Counted from the first letter of the stretch, positions 29,420-42,181 are shown. The stretch: DNA of 60,380 nucleotides from Candidatus Competibacter phosphatis (GCF_012939995.1 NZ_SPMZ01000015.1:1-60380), one strand, 5' to 3'. Made by a program: numbers and translations. Notes: generated by a model from the sequence alone, not told the origin.

Positions 29420-30424
29420 ATGAACTATAACAGTCCGATTGGTGCGCTTCAAACGATGCCTGCTTCCGTGCCCACCAGTGGGGTACGCCACCTGGAGATT
29501 ACTGCGGAGCACGCCGGGCAGCGCCTCGACAATTTTCTGCTGCGCGAGCTGAAGGGTGCGCCCAAAAGCTTGATCTATCGAATCCTGCGCAAGGGGGAAG
29601 TCCGCTTGAACGGCGGCCGGGTGCAACCCTGCCAGCGGCTGCAAGCCGGCGATAGGCTGCGTGTTCCACCGGTGCGGCTGGGTGAGCGCGAGGACAGGGC
29701 GTTCCGGCCGCCGCCGGGCTGGGCGGAACGCCTGCAAGCGGCGGTGCTGTACGAGGATCGCGAGGTATTGGTGCTCGATAAGCCGGCCGGCTTGGCGGTG
29801 CACAAAGGCAGCGGGGTCGATTATGGCGTGATCGAGCTATTGCGTGCCCTGCGCCCGAGGGAGCCGTTTCTGGAGCTGGCGCACCGACTGGATCGCGACA
29901 CCAGTGGTTGCTTGCTGCTGGCCCGGACTCCGGCGGCGTTGCGGCTGATTCAGGACGCCTTGCGGACCGGGCGAGTGGAGAAACGCTATCTCGCCCTGGT
30001 GCAAGGCTACTGGAACCATGGCCCGCGCGAGGTGAACCAGCCTTTACGCCGCAACGTGTTGCGCGGCGGGGAGCGGCTGGTCGAAGTGGTGGACGACGGG
30101 AAACCGGCCCTGACCCGGTTTCGCCCGGTCAGCCTGTTCAAGCTGGCTTCGCTGCTGGAAGCGAGCATCGCCACCGGCCGTACCCATCAGATCCGCGTTC
30201 ACGCGGCCCACATCGGTCATCCGCTGGCTGGCGACGCGAAGTACGGCGATGCGGCGTTCGACCGGACGATGACCGAACGCTGCGGCCTGCGCCGCTTGTT
30301 CCTGCACGCCCACAGCTTGAGCCTGTCGCTGGGTGGCCGGGATATCGCGGTGAGCGCCCCATTGGATGCCGAACTCAAGAGTGTCCTGGACCGCCTGCGT
30401 TTGGCGAGCCTGAGTGGTAGGTAA
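29420..30424 (+). CDS. rluC: 23S rRNA pseudouridine synthase RluC
   Basis: A 334-residue RluA-family enzyme. An N-terminal S4 RNA-binding domain (AGQRLDNFLLRELKGAPKSL) is followed by the catalytic domain with the Asp nucleophile in AHRLDRDTSGCLLLA and ATGRTHQIRVH. By position beside rne it is RluC, which modifies 23S rRNA positions 955, 2504 and 2580 in E. coli numbering. The start is uncertain: 29420 is chosen, with 29456 and GTG 29354 as alternatives; none has a strong ribosome-binding site. Confidence 0.9.
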   Translation: MNYNSPIGALQTMPASVPTSGVRHLEITAEHAGQRLDNFLLRELKGAPKSLIYRILRKGEVRLNGGRVQPCQRLQAGDRLRVPPVRLGEREDRAFRPPPGWAERLQAAVLYEDREVLVLDKPAGLAVHKGSGVDYGVIELLRALRPREPFLELAHRLDRDTSGCLLLARTPAALRLIQDALRTGRVEKRYLALVQGYWNHGPREVNQPLRRNVLRGGERLVEVVDDGKPALTRFRPVSLFKLASLLEASIATGRTHQIRVHAAHIGHPLAGDAKYGDAAFDRTMTERCGLRRLFLHAHSLSLSLGGRDIAVSAPLDAELKSVLDRLRLASLSGR

Positions 30425-30437
30425 GCGAGAAATACCC

Positions 30438-31412
30438 ATGATCGACCCGAATCCGAATCCGAAACTGCCCGATGATGAGCGCTGGGCGCGTGAAGTGTTG
30501 AGCAAGCTGGCGTTCGCCGCCGTGACCGAGCAGCGGCGGACCCGGCGTTGGGGGATTTTCTTCAAGCTGCTGTTTTTTGCATATCTGGTGCTGCTGCTGG
30601 TACTGGCTTGGCCGGATAGTCTCGATACCACCGCCAGTGGCGGCAAGCGTCACACCGCGCTGGTCCGGGTTGATGGGCTGATTGCCAGTAGCACCGAGGC
30701 CAGCGCCAAGAATGTGATCGAGGCGCTGCGCAAAGCGTTCGAGGATGAGAAAACGGTCGGGGTGATCGTGCAGATCAACAGTCCAGGCGGCAGTCCGGTG
30801 CAGGCGGGCGAGGTGTACGACGAGATTCAGCGACTGCGTCAAAAACATCCCAAGATTCCGGTCCACGCGGTGGCTAGCGACGTCTGTGCTTCGGGTGGCT
30901 ACTACATCGCGGCGGCGGCGCAGAATATCTACGCCAACAAGGCCAGCATCGTCGGTTCCATCGGGGTGCGGATGGACAGTTTCGGTTTCACCGATGCCAT
31001 CGCCAAGTTGGGTATCGAACGGCGGGCGTACACGGCGGGGAACAACAAGGATTTTCTCGACCCATTCAAGCCGGTCAACCCGACGGAAGTTCAGCATTTA
31101 CAGGGGATGCTGGATGCGATCCACCAGCAATTCATCGCGGCGGTCAGGCAGGGTCGAGGTGGGCGCCTGCAGGACAACCCGGAGGTGTTCAGTGGCCTGA
31201 TGTGGACCGGCGAGCAGAGCGTCGAGCTGGGGCTGGTGGACGCGTTGGGCGACACTCGCTTTGTGGCCGAGGAAGTGATCGGCGAGAAGACCATGGTGGA
31301 TTACACCAAGCGCACCCGATGGGTGGAACGGCTGCTTGATGGCGCGGAGGCCAGTTTGGGCGCGGCGCTGCTGAAGGTATTGGAGTTCGATGGAACAGCA
31401 CGATGGCGGTAG
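30438..31412 (+). CDS. sppA: Signal peptide peptidase SppA-type S49 protease
   Basis: A 324-residue membrane-anchored serine protease of the short (single-domain) SppA type. One TM segment (about residues 42-60) precedes the ClpP-like fold with NSPGGSPVQAG and the nucleophile Ser in SDVCASGGYYIA; SIVGSIGV is also typical. It degrades leftover signal peptides in the membrane. Thirteen bases after rluC; the HAD phosphatase gene seen between them in pseudomonads is absent. Confidence 0.9.
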   Translation: MIDPNPNPKLPDDERWAREVLSKLAFAAVTEQRRTRRWGIFFKLLFFAYLVLLLVLAWPDSLDTTASGGKRHTALVRVDGLIASSTEASAKNVIEALRKAFEDEKTVGVIVQINSPGGSPVQAGEVYDEIQRLRQKHPKIPVHAVASDVCASGGYYIAAAAQNIYANKASIVGSIGVRMDSFGFTDAIAKLGIERRAYTAGNNKDFLDPFKPVNPTEVQHLQGMLDAIHQQFIAAVRQGRGGRLQDNPEVFSGLMWTGEQSVELGLVDALGDTRFVAEEVIGEKTMVDYTKRTRWVERLLDGAEASLGAALLKVLEFDGTARWR

Positions 31413-31473
31413 GGTTGCCGGCTGGCGAATCTTCACGAAGGGGCGGGACTGCCTGAAACGCGATCGCCCGCTC

Positions 31474-32073
31474 TCACAGCACCGCGACCCCGGCCGCCTC
31501 CAACATCCGGGTGAGCCGGATCAGCGGTAAGCCGACCAGGCTGGTGGGGTCGTCGCCCTCCAGCCGCTCGAACAGGGCGATGCCCAAGCCCTCGGACTTG
31601 AAACTGCCCGCGCACTGGTACGGCCGCTCGCGCCGCAGATAAGCCTCGATCATTGCCGCCGTCAGCGTCCGAAATACGACCCGAAACGGCTCCACCACCA
31701 CCTGGCATTGACCGCTGGCGCTATCCAGCAGACACAGCCCGGTATAAAAAGTGACCGCGCGTCCCGCCGCCCGCCGCAGTTGCGCCGCTGCCCGCAAGTG
31801 GTCGCCGGGCTTGCCGATCACCTCGCCATCCAGTTCCGCGACCTGGTCCGAACCGATCACCAGTGCCGCCGTTTCGCGCTGGGCGACCGCGCGGGCTTTC
31901 ATTTCCGCCAGCCGCGCCGTCAGCGTCGTCGCCGGTTCGTCGGGTTGGCGGGTTTCATCGGTGTCCGGCGCCTGGACGGCGAACGGCAATTCCAGCCGCG
32001 CCAGCAGCTCGCGACGGAATGGCGAAGTGGAAGCGAGAATCAGACGACGGCCATCGGGCAGGGTTTCGGGCAT
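31474..32073 (-). CDS. maf: Maf-like nucleotide pyrophosphatase (YceF type)
   Basis: A 199-residue Maf protein of house-cleaning nucleotide hydrolases; the YceF subgroup prefers 7-methyl-GTP. LILASTSPFRRELL opens the fold, SDQVAELDGEVIGKPG holds the catalytic Asp and Lys, and CAGSFKSEGLG is the YceF-like signature. Divergent from yceD, as in E. coli. Confidence 0.92.
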   Translation of the reverse strand: MPETLPDGRRLILASTSPFRRELLARLELPFAVQAPDTDETRQPDEPATTLTARLAEMKARAVAQRETAALVIGSDQVAELDGEVIGKPGDHLRAAAQLRRAAGRAVTFYTGLCLLDSASGQCQVVVEPFRVVFRTLTAAMIEAYLRRERPYQCAGSFKSEGLGIALFERLEGDDPTSLVGLPLIRLTRMLEAAGVAVL

Positions 32074-32132
32074 GGCGGCAGCGTGGTGAACAGGTTGGAA
32101 ATCTGAACAATTATGCGGAATTTGGCTTTATT

Positions 32133-32161
32133 TTGACAGAAATCGAGCATGCCTATATTAT
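32133..32161 (+). promoter_or_regulatory. Near-consensus sigma-70 promoter of the yceD-rpmF-fab operon
   Basis: TTGACA (32133-32138), a 17-base spacer and TATTAT (32156-32161; TATATT at 32154 is an overlapping alternative). Transcription should start near 32167-32169, only 3-5 bases before the yceD ATG at 32172, so the mRNA would be essentially leaderless. Confidence 0.75.
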
Positions 32162-32171
32162 TCCGCGCCTT

Positions 32172-32714
32172 ATGCAAATCCCAACGCTTCCCGACCGGAT
32201 CGACCCCTGGCAACTGGCCGCCGAGAACGGGCGGCTGGATGGCGAGTTGCGGTTGGCGGCGCTGCCGCGGTTGGCCGCTTTGCTCGAACATGCCAACGGC
32301 ACGGTCAGTGTGGCGCTGGCGGCGGGGGTTGACGAGCAAGGGCTGCGCTTCGTCGAGGGCTCGTTGCAAACCGAGGTCGAACTGATTTGTCAGCGTTGCC
32401 TGGGTCCACTGCGGTTGCCGTTGCGGGTGGCGGTCAGTTTGGCGCTGATACGTGCCGAGTCCGAACCCGAGTTCGCCCGCCTGCCCAGCCAGCGCGAACC
32501 ACTGCTGGCCGCTGGCGCCGACCTGGCCGTCGCCGATCTAGTGGAAGACGAACTGTTGTTGGCTTTGCCGCAGATTCCCCGCCATCGGGATGCGCGCGAA
32601 TGCGAGGCCGCCGGTTATCATGCGCCGCCTAGCCAACCGACGCCGAATGTTGGACAACCTCAAGCCTTCGCGGCGCTAGCGTCCTTGTTGCAAGATTCCA
32701 AAAGGAGCAATTGA
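32172..32714 (+). CDS. yceD: YceD (DUF177), 23S rRNA accumulation protein
   Basis: A 180-residue YceD family protein, needed for normal 23S rRNA levels in E. coli and plants. The paired cysteines CQRCLGPL lie near residues 75-82 and the acidic LVEDELLLALP block near 125. No Shine-Dalgarno precedes the ATG and a strong promoter lies just upstream (leaderless mRNA likely). The frame is open further upstream, but that stretch contains the promoter. Three bases from rpmF. Confidence 0.92.
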   Translation: MQIPTLPDRIDPWQLAAENGRLDGELRLAALPRLAALLEHANGTVSVALAAGVDEQGLRFVEGSLQTEVELICQRCLGPLRLPLRVAVSLALIRAESEPEFARLPSQREPLLAAGADLAVADLVEDELLLALPQIPRHRDARECEAAGYHAPPSQPTPNVGQPQAFAALASLLQDSKRSN

Positions 32715-32717
32715 GTC

Positions 32718-32912
32718 ATGGCCGTACAAAAATCCCGTAAAAGTCCCTCCAAACGCGGTATGCGTCGCGCCCACGATGCCCTGACCACGGCCACGCTATC
32801 GACGGATCGCACCTCCGGCGAACTGCATCGCCGCCATCACGTCACCCCGAATGGTTTTTATCGCGGCCGCAAGGTCATCAGCGAGCCCGCTGCGGTCGAC
32901 AGCGAAGACTGA
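32718..32912 (+). CDS. rpmF: 50S ribosomal protein L32
   Basis: A 64-residue L32 beginning [20 protein letters not shown], with the conserved [14 protein letters not shown]. The four-Cys zinc site of some L32 proteins is absent, as in E. coli. A strong ribosome-binding site AAAGGAG precedes it. The acidic tail is slightly longer than usual. Confidence 0.97.
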   Translation: MAVQKSRKSPSKRGMRRAHDALTTATLSTDRTSGELHRRHHVTPNGFYRGRKVISEPAAVDSED

Positions 32913-32961
32913 TCGTCGTGTCGCCCCGCCCGCCGGATTCCTCCGCCATCCTGCCCGGCCC

Positions 32962-33980
32962 ATGAGCAAACCGTTGACCATCGCCCTGGATGGCATGGGC
33001 GGCGATGTCGGTCCCGACATCGTCGTGCCCGCCGCTTTGCGCGTGCTTGAGACCGCCGGCGATTCGCTGCGCCTGATCCTGGTCGGGCAGGAGGATGTGC
33101 TGTCGGCCGCTCTGCTCAAGGCCGGAGGGCATCCTCAAATCGTCATCCGCCATGCCTCGCAATTGGTGAGCATGGGCGAGTCGCCGGCCCAGGCCCTGCG
33201 CGTCAAGAAAGATTCCTCGATGCGAGTGGCGATCAATCTGGTCAAGCAAGGTGAAGCCGACGCCTGCGTCAGCGCCGGCAACACCGGCGCGCTGATGGCG
33301 ACCGCCCGTTTCGTGCTCAAGACCCTGCCCGGTATCGATCGCCCCGCCATCTGCACCACGTTGCCCACCGTGCGCGGCCAGACCCGGATGCTCGATTTGG
33401 GCGCCAACGTCGACAGCAAGGCCGAGCATCTGCTGCAATTCGCGGTGATGGGTTCGGTGCTGGCGGCCGTCAACGGCATCGAACGGCCGCGAGTCGCTCT
33501 GTTGAATATCGGCGAGGAAGATATCAAGGGCAACGAACAGGTCAGGGAGGCCGCCCGGTTGCTGGCGGCCAGCGACCTCAATTACGTCGGTTTCGTGGAA
33601 GGCGACGGCGTCTATCTGGAGGATGCCGACGTGGTGGTCTGCGACGGCTTCGTCGGCAACGTCGCGCTCAAGAGCAGCGAAGGCGTGGCCCGGTTGATCC
33701 GTTATTACATGACGCAGGAATTCAAACGAAACCTGCTGACTCGGTTGGCTGGGCTGGTTGCCTTGCCGGTGCTGCGCGCCTTCGGCCGTCGGATCGATCC
33801 CCGTCGCTACAACGGCGCCAGCCTGCTCGGCTTGCAGGGTATCGTGATCAAGAGCCACGGCGGTGCCGACGCCCTGGCGTTTGCCAACGCCATCGGGGTG
33901 GCGATGTTGGAAGTCGAGCAGGCGGTACCGCGGCGTATCGATGCCCATCTGGCCGCCCTTCACGCCGCGAGGCAAGCGCT

Positions 33981-33984
<4 letters not shown>
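32962..33984 (+). CDS. plsX: Phosphate acyltransferase PlsX
   Basis: A 340-residue peripheral membrane enzyme converting acyl-ACP to acyl-phosphate for phospholipid synthesis. It begins [13 protein letters not shown] and carries [21 protein letters not shown] and [11 protein letters not shown] blocks typical of the family. The start at 32962 opens the conserved domain. Overlaps fabH by four bases. Confidence 0.96.
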
Positions 33985-34949
<965 letters not shown>

Positions 34950-34968
34950 ACGCGAAGGAGATTTTACG

Positions 34969-35715
34969 ATGACGACACTGGATGGCGAAATCGTACTGGT
35001 GACTGGCGCCAGTCGCGGCATTGGCCAGGCCGTCGCCCGTGAACTGGGACGGCGCGGCGCGGCCGTGATCGGTACCGCGACCACACAGGCCGGCGCCGAG
35101 GCGATCGATCGGGATTTGCGCGATCTTGACATCAGGGGGCGCGGCCTGCGTCTGGACGTCACCGATCCGGCAGCCGTGGACGCGGCGCTCAAGGCGGTGA
35201 CTCAGGAATTCGGCGCGCCGACCATCCTGGTCAATAACGCCGGCATCACGCGCGACAACCTGTTGCTGCGGATGAAGGAAGAGGAATGGGCGAGCGTTCT
35301 CGATACCGATCTGACTTCGGTTTACCGGCTGAGCAAGGCGGTGTTGCGGGGGATGATGAAAGCCCAGCGCGGGCGCATCATCAGCATCACCTCGGTGGTC
35401 GGTGCCACCGGTAGCGCCGGGCAGGCCAATTACGCTGCGGCTAAAGCGGGTATCATTGGTTTCACCAAGTCGCTGGCGCGCGAGGTCGGTTCCCGCAACA
35501 TCACTGTCAACGCCGTGGCACCGGGTTTGATCGATACCGATATGACCCGGGCGCTGCCGGAAGCGCAGCGTCTGGCCCTGGTGGAGTCGATTCCACTGCA
35601 ACGGCCGGGCGAGCCGCAGGATGTCGCCAATGTGGTGGCGTTTCTGGCGTCGGCGGACGCGGACTATGTCACGGGAGCGACCCTGCACGTCAATGGCGGC
35701 ATGTTCATGGCCTGA
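34969..35715 (+). CDS. fabG: 3-oxoacyl-ACP reductase
   Basis: A 248-residue short-chain dehydrogenase reducing beta-ketoacyl-ACP with NADPH. TGASRGIG binds the cofactor, NNAGIT follows, and the Ser-Tyr-Lys set lies in ITSVVGATGSAGQANYAAAK. GAAGGAG precedes the ATG. About 105 bases separate it from acpP. Confidence 0.96.
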   Translation: MTTLDGEIVLVTGASRGIGQAVARELGRRGAAVIGTATTQAGAEAIDRDLRDLDIRGRGLRLDVTDPAAVDAALKAVTQEFGAPTILVNNAGITRDNLLLRMKEEEWASVLDTDLTSVYRLSKAVLRGMMKAQRGRIISITSVVGATGSAGQANYAAAKAGIIGFTKSLAREVGSRNITVNAVAPGLIDTDMTRALPEAQRLALVESIPLQRPGEPQDVANVVAFLASADADYVTGATLHVNGGMFMA

Positions 35716-35820
35716 CGGTGCTGGCGGCTAGAATGAATGGCATCCGCGCCGGAATTTTCCATACAATACCCTGCGGCAATGCCATGGTTGTCCGGGTTCA
35801 CAACGAGGAAACAAACTATC

Positions 35821-36066
35821 ATGACTGACATCAGCAACATCGAAGCCCGCGTCAAGAAGATCATCATCGAGCAACTGGGAGTGAAGGAAGAGCAGGTCAC
35901 CAACGAAGCCTCTTTCGTGGAAGACCTCGGCGCCGATTCCCTGGATACCGTGGAGCTGGTCATGGCGCTCGAAGAGGAGTTCGAACTGGAGATCCCCGAC
36001 GAGGACGCCGAAAAAATCACCACAGTGCAACAGGCCATCGACTATATCTCGTCCCATAACGGTTAA
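35821..36066 (+). CDS. acpP: Acyl carrier protein
   Basis: An 81-residue acidic four-helix protein. The phosphopantetheine Ser is in [11 protein letters not shown] near residue 40. GAGGAAA precedes the ATG at 35821; an ATG further upstream in the same frame is not conserved. It carries the growing acyl chain for the neighbouring Fab enzymes. Confidence 0.97.
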   Translation: MTDISNIEARVKKIIIEQLGVKEEQVTNEASFVEDLGADSLDTVELVMALEEEFELEIPDEDAEKITTVQQAIDYISSHNG

Positions 36067-36165
36067 AGGTGTCAGTCCCGTACCGATCAAAATCCGTCGC
36101 CGCGGTTGCCCTCGCCGGGTTCCGCGGTTTTGTTTTGTCGGTGCAGCGTACAAGAGGGTAGCTTT

Positions 36166-37407
36166 GTGGCCAAGCGGCGAGTGGTAGTAACGGGCATGGG
36201 TATTGTGTCCCCGGTCGGCAGCACCGTGGAAACCGCCTGGGCGAACATCCTGGCTGGCCGCAGCGGGATCGGACCGGTCACCGCTTTCGATGCCAGCCAT
36301 TTTCCGGTACGCATCGGCGGGCCGGTCAAGGATTTTCAGGTCGAGCAGTACCTGAATCCCAAGGAAGCCAAGAAGATGGATTTCTTCATTCATTACGGCA
36401 TCGGTGCGGCGGTGCAGGCGATCCAGGATTCCGGGCTGGAGATCACCGAAGCCAACGCCGAGCGAGTGGGTACTTTCATCGGTTCGGGAATCGGCGGTCT
36501 GCCGGGCATCGAGGAAGGTCATTCGGCTTTTCTGAAGGGTGGCCCGCGTCGACTGACACCGTTTTTCGTGCCGCGCAGCATCATTAACATGATATCGGGC
36601 AACCTGTCCGTGCTGTACGGGATCAAGGGTCCGAACCTGGCGGTGGTGACAGCCTGCACCACCGGTACCCACAGTATCGGCTTGGCCGGGCGATTGATCG
36701 CCTACGGCGATGCCGACGTGATGCTGGCCGGCGGCGCGGAGATGGCGACCACACCCACCGGTTTGTGCGGCTTCGCGGCCGCGCGCGCGCTGTCGGTACG
36801 CAACGACGAGCCGGAAAGAGCCAGTCGGCCATGGGATAAGGATCGCGACGGCTTCGTGTTGAGCGACGGTGCCGGCGTGGTGATGCTGGAAGAATACGAA
36901 CACGCCAAGCGGCGCGGCGCGCGCATCCACGCCGAGCTGATTGGCTTCGGCATGAGCGGCGACGCCTACCACATGACGCTGCCATCGCCCAACGGCGACG
37001 GCGCGCGGCGGGCGATGAGCAACGCCCTGCGCGATGCGGAAATCGCTCCCGAAGATGTGGATTACATCAACGCCCACGGTACGTCCACGCCGGCCGGCGA
37101 CAAGATCGAAAGCGACGCCGCCAAGGCGGTGTTTGGCGATCATGCCCATCGCTTGGCGATGAGCTCGACCAAATCGATGACCGGTCACCTGCTGGGTGCC
37201 GCCGGTGGGGTGGAAGCGATTTTCTCGGTGCTGGCCATCCGCGATCAGGTGGCGCCGCCCACCATCAACCTGGACGAACCGGAGCCGGGTTGCGATTTGA
37301 ACTACGTCCCACACCAGACGCAGGAACGGCGGGTCCGAGTGGCGTTGTCCAATTCCTTCGGCTTCGGCGGCACCAACGGCACGGTGGTGTTCCGCGCGCT
37401 GGATTGA
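36166..37407 (+). CDS. fabF: 3-oxoacyl-ACP synthase II
   Basis: 413 residues, the same length as E. coli FabF, the elongating condensing enzyme that also controls temperature-dependent unsaturation. The Cys-His-His triad is in [21 protein letters not shown] and [10 protein letters not shown]. The start is a GTG at 36166 ([12 protein letters not shown]) preceded by GAGGG; the frame runs upstream without a better start. Confidence 0.96.
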   Translation: MAKRRVVVTGMGIVSPVGSTVETAWANILAGRSGIGPVTAFDASHFPVRIGGPVKDFQVEQYLNPKEAKKMDFFIHYGIGAAVQAIQDSGLEITEANAERVGTFIGSGIGGLPGIEEGHSAFLKGGPRRLTPFFVPRSIINMISGNLSVLYGIKGPNLAVVTACTTGTHSIGLAGRLIAYGDADVMLAGGAEMATTPTGLCGFAAARALSVRNDEPERASRPWDKDRDGFVLSDGAGVVMLEEYEHAKRRGARIHAELIGFGMSGDAYHMTLPSPNGDGARRAMSNALRDAEIAPEDVDYINAHGTSTPAGDKIESDAAKAVFGDHAHRLAMSSTKSMTGHLLGAAGGVEAIFSVLAIRDQVAPPTINLDEPEPGCDLNYVPHQTQERRVRVALSNSFGFGGTNGTVVFRALD

Positions 37408-37542
37408 CCGCGCTCCTTGTCGTTGCTCTCTCCCCGGCCTGCTCGAACGCTTTCGACGTTACCTGCGGCTTCGTCCGATGGGGGACGGGAAAGGCTGGAG
37501 ACCGTTCCCGCTCCCGGGCAAATCGCGGGCCGGGTGTAAGGA

Positions 37543-39195
<1,653 letters not shown>

Positions 39196-39196
<1 letters not shown>

Positions 39197-40179
39197 TGGA
39201 CCCGCGTCTCTCCTGGCATCGCGAGCAGTGGCGACAAATCCAGCAACGACGCAGTGCCGGCCACCTGCCGCACGCGCTGCTGCTGGTCGGTCCGCCCGGG
39301 ATGGGCAAAGGCTTGTTCGCCCGCCGGTTGGCGCGGGCGCTGTTGTGCGAAGCGCCCACCGCCGAAGGAGAGTCCTGCGGTCAATGCCGGAGTTGCCGGC
39401 TGTTCCAGGCAGGCAGCCATCCCGATTACAGTCCGGTGCGGCCACTCGAAGAAGGCAAGGTCATCAAGATCGATCAGGTCCGCGAACTGTGCGCCTTTCT
39501 TGGCTATACCGCGCAGTATGGCGGTTACAAGATCGCCCTGCTGGAACCGGCCGACCGCCTCAACGGCAATGCCGCCAACAGCTTGCTGAAGACACTGGAA
39601 GAGCCGCTGGGCGCCTGTCTGTTACTGTTGGTGACCGCTTGGCCGGCGCGCTTGCCCGCCACCGTGCGTAGTCGTTGTCAGCGGCTGAGCTTCGGGATAC
39701 CGTCGCCGACGCTGGCCGTTCCCTGGTTGGCCGCGCGGGTGACGGAGGGTCCCGACGACCCGCAAACGTTGCTCGATTGGGCCGGCGGTGCCCCGTTGGC
39801 GGCGCTGGCCTATGCCGACGAGGGACACTGGCGCTGGCGGCGGGAACTGGCCGAAGGTTACGAGCAGGTATCGGTGGCTCGGGCCGACCCGATATTGGTT
39901 GCGGAAAGCTGGCTGAAGGAGAGCCTGACCGAAAATCTGCGCTGGCTGATCGGTTGGCATACCGATCTGATTCGGCTTAAGATGAATCCCGAACCGCCGC
40001 GTCTGAATAATGTCGATTTAGGTGACATGTTACGGCGTTGGGTCGATCGATACCCATTGCGTGTCCTGTTCGAGCGTTTGGACGCGGCGATCCAGTTGTA
40101 CACGTTATGCACGACCACGCAAGCCAACGCGCAACTGCTACTGGAAGCGTTTCTCGCTGGCGGCGCGGATCCTTGTTGA
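39196..40179 (+). CDS. holB: DNA polymerase III subunit delta-prime
   Basis: A 327-residue clamp-loader subunit. The AAA+ core has GPPGMGKGLFA, the zinc module CEAP...CGQCRSC and the SRC motif RSRCQRL. The ATG at 39196 shares its A with the tmk stop and follows GGAGAG. Linked to pilZ downstream, as in pseudomonads. Confidence 0.95.
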
Positions 40180-40227
40180 GATCATTCTTGGCGTCTTGCC
40201 GACGCGGTTTACCGGAGGCCGAACGAT

Positions 40228-40572
40228 ATGGCGGGTCCACGACAAGGTGTCATTTCCCTCGCCATCAAGGACAAGGCGATGCTGCATGCCAGCTATATGC
40301 CCTTTATCAACGGGGGAGGGATTTTCATCCCGACCGAGAAATCCTTTGAACTGGGTGACGAGGTGTTTCTGTTGCTCACTTTGCTGGAGGACCCGGAGCG
40401 CTTTGCCATCACCGGCAAGGTCACCTGGATCAATTACCGGACCACGCCAGGCGGTCGGCAGATGGGGGTTGGCATTCAGTTCGGTGGCGTGGAGGGGGCC
40501 AATCTGCGAAAGAAGGTCGAAGCATTGCTGGCCGGTTATACCCGCGCCGAGCAAATGACCAACACCATGTAA
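40228..40572 (+). CDS. pilZ: Type IV pilus PilZ-domain protein
   Basis: A 114-residue PilZ family protein. It matches PilZ of the tmk-holB-pilZ-tatD order, needed for type IV pilus assembly in Pseudomonas. The N-terminal RxxxR arginines of c-di-GMP-binding PilZ domains are not seen, as in that founding PilZ. MGVGIQFGG near residues 82-90 is the conserved end of the barrel. Confidence 0.92.
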   Translation: MAGPRQGVISLAIKDKAMLHASYMPFINGGGIFIPTEKSFELGDEVFLLLTLLEDPERFAITGKVTWINYRTTPGGRQMGVGIQFGGVEGANLRKKVEALLAGYTRAEQMTNTM

Positions 40573-40587
40573 GCGCGCTGACGAACG

Positions 40588-41370
40588 ATGTTGGTCGATT
40601 CTCACTGCCATCTGGACCGGCTTGATCTGGAGCGTTTCGGCGGTTTGGCCGGCGTGCTGGAGACTGCCGAGGCGCACGGCGTGACCCGGTTGCTGAGCGT
40701 GGCGACGGATCTGGAAAGCTGGCCGGCGCTGGCCCGATTGACCGAACCCTATCCGAAAATCGCCCTGTCGGTGGGGGTGCACCCCAGCGAGGACGGTGGG
40801 CGTGCCCCAACGAAGGCGGCGCTGACAGCACTGGGCCGCGAATCGCGGGTGGTGGCCATCGGCGAAACCGGGCTGGATTACCACTACGGCGCCGACAGCG
40901 CCGACCGCCAGCGCGACTGGTTCCGCGTTCACATCGCCGCCGCTCGGGAACTGGGTAAGCCGCTGATCGTGCATACTCGCGCCGCCCGCGCCGATACCCT
41001 GCGTGTCTTGGAGGAGGAAGGTGCAGCCGAGGTCGGCGGGGTGCTGCATTGTTTCACCGAGGACTGGGCCATGGCGGAACAAGCGCTGGCCTTGAACTTT
41101 CACGTCTCGTTTTCCGGCATTGTCACCTTCAAGAATGCCAAACAGATTCAGGAGGTGGCCCGGCGCCTGCCGGCCGAACGGTTGCTGGTGGAAACCGACT
41201 CGCCCTATCTGGCGCCGGTTCCGCATCGGGGTAAACCCAACCAACCGGCTTGGGTTCGCCATGTGGCGGAGTTCGTCGCCGGCTTGCGCGGCGAGCCGTT
41301 GGAGCGGGTGGCCGCGACCACCACCGCCAATTATGGTCGGCTATTCGGAGTAACAGTGGAGGCGGAGTAG
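40588..41370 (+). CDS. tatD: TatD-family metal-dependent DNase
   Basis: A 260-residue TIM-barrel hydrolase. Metal ligands are in order: VDSHCHLD (two His), GETGLDYH (Glu), IVHTRAA and VLHCFTED (His), ETDSPYLAP (Asp). Close to E. coli YcfH by position after holB/pilZ. One base separates it from the Nudix gene. Confidence 0.93.
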   Translation: MLVDSHCHLDRLDLERFGGLAGVLETAEAHGVTRLLSVATDLESWPALARLTEPYPKIALSVGVHPSEDGGRAPTKAALTALGRESRVVAIGETGLDYHYGADSADRQRDWFRVHIAAARELGKPLIVHTRAARADTLRVLEEEGAAEVGGVLHCFTEDWAMAEQALALNFHVSFSGIVTFKNAKQIQEVARRLPAERLLVETDSPYLAPVPHRGKPNQPAWVRHVAEFVAGLRGEPLERVAATTTANYGRLFGVTVEAE

Positions 41371-41371
41371 A

Positions 41372-41992
41372 ATGGATGTTTCGGAACTGCGCGACCGGAT
41401 TCGTCGCTGCCTGCACCCGACTCACCAACTGGATACAATCACCGGCGATCATGCGGTGGCGGGGCTGGAGCGCGAAGAGCGGACCTTGATGCCGGCGGCG
41501 GTGCTGGTGCCGCTGGTGGAGCGGCCCGAGGGCTTGACCGTGCTGCTGACCCAGCGCACAGCGCATCTGGAGCATCATGCCGGCCAGATCAGTTTTCCCG
41601 GCGGTCGCGCCGAGGAGCATGATCGCAGTCCGGTGGAGACCGCGTTGCGCGAGGCGGAGGAAGAAATCGGCTTGCATCGCCGGTCTGTCAGAGAGATCGC
41701 CGGCTTTCTCGATGTGTACCAGACCGTGACCGGCTTTCTGGTCACGCCGGTGGTGGGTTTCGTCGAACCCCCGTTCGACTTGACGCTGGATGCATTCGAA
41801 GTGGCCGAGGCCTTCGAGGTGCCGCTGGCGTTCGTGCTCGATCCCCGCCACCACGAGTATCGCAGCATGTACTACAAGGGTCAGCAGCGGCGCTACTACG
41901 TGATTCCGTACGAGAACCGCTTCATTTGGGGGGCGACCGCCGCCATGCTGGTCGGGTTCGCCCGGCGACTAAGGAGTCCGCTGTTGTCCTGA
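41372..41992 (+). CDS. Nudix hydrolase, coenzyme A pyrophosphatase type
   Basis: A 206-residue Nudix protein of the NudL/YeaB group. The UPF0035-like LTQRTAHLEHHAGQISFPGG leads into the Nudix box (GGRAEEHDRSPVETALREAE, then EEIG). Such enzymes cleave CoA to phosphopantetheine and 3',5'-ADP. Likely co-transcribed with tatD. The 3' end overlaps a small gene on the other strand by 24 bases. Confidence 0.9.
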   Translation: MDVSELRDRIRRCLHPTHQLDTITGDHAVAGLEREERTLMPAAVLVPLVERPEGLTVLLTQRTAHLEHHAGQISFPGGRAEEHDRSPVETALREAEEEIGLHRRSVREIAGFLDVYQTVTGFLVTPVVGFVEPPFDLTLDAFEVAEAFEVPLAFVLDPRHHEYRSMYYKGQQRRYYVIPYENRFIWGATAAMLVGFARRLRSPLLS

Positions 41993-42181
41993 AAGGGAGG
42001 CATCGCTGCTCGCGCCCCGATGGTGGACGAACTGCCGCAGCAGGAACTCCTCGTCGCGTGGGGTCAGATCGAACAGCAGGCTGGCCTGTCCGACGGTTTT
42101 CAGGGTGCAATGCCCCCCGTGATCGGCGATCCAGAGCAACGCCCGGCGCAACGCCTCGCCCTCGGGGATGAGCGGTCTCAT
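41969..42181 (-). CDS. Small cytoplasmic protein, function unknown
   Basis: A 70-residue frame starting MRPLIPEGEALRRALLWIADH with GGGAGG five bases upstream, which is a good ribosome-binding site. It is acidic to neutral, helical-looking, and has no signal peptide or known motif. I recall similar short proteins in gammaproteobacteria but cannot name the family. It is the last gene of a minus-strand run after cytochrome b561. Confidence 0.55.
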   Translation of the reverse strand: MRPLIPEGEALRRALLWIADHGGHCTLKTVGQASLLFDLTPRDEEFLLRQFVHHRGASSDASLSGQQRTP

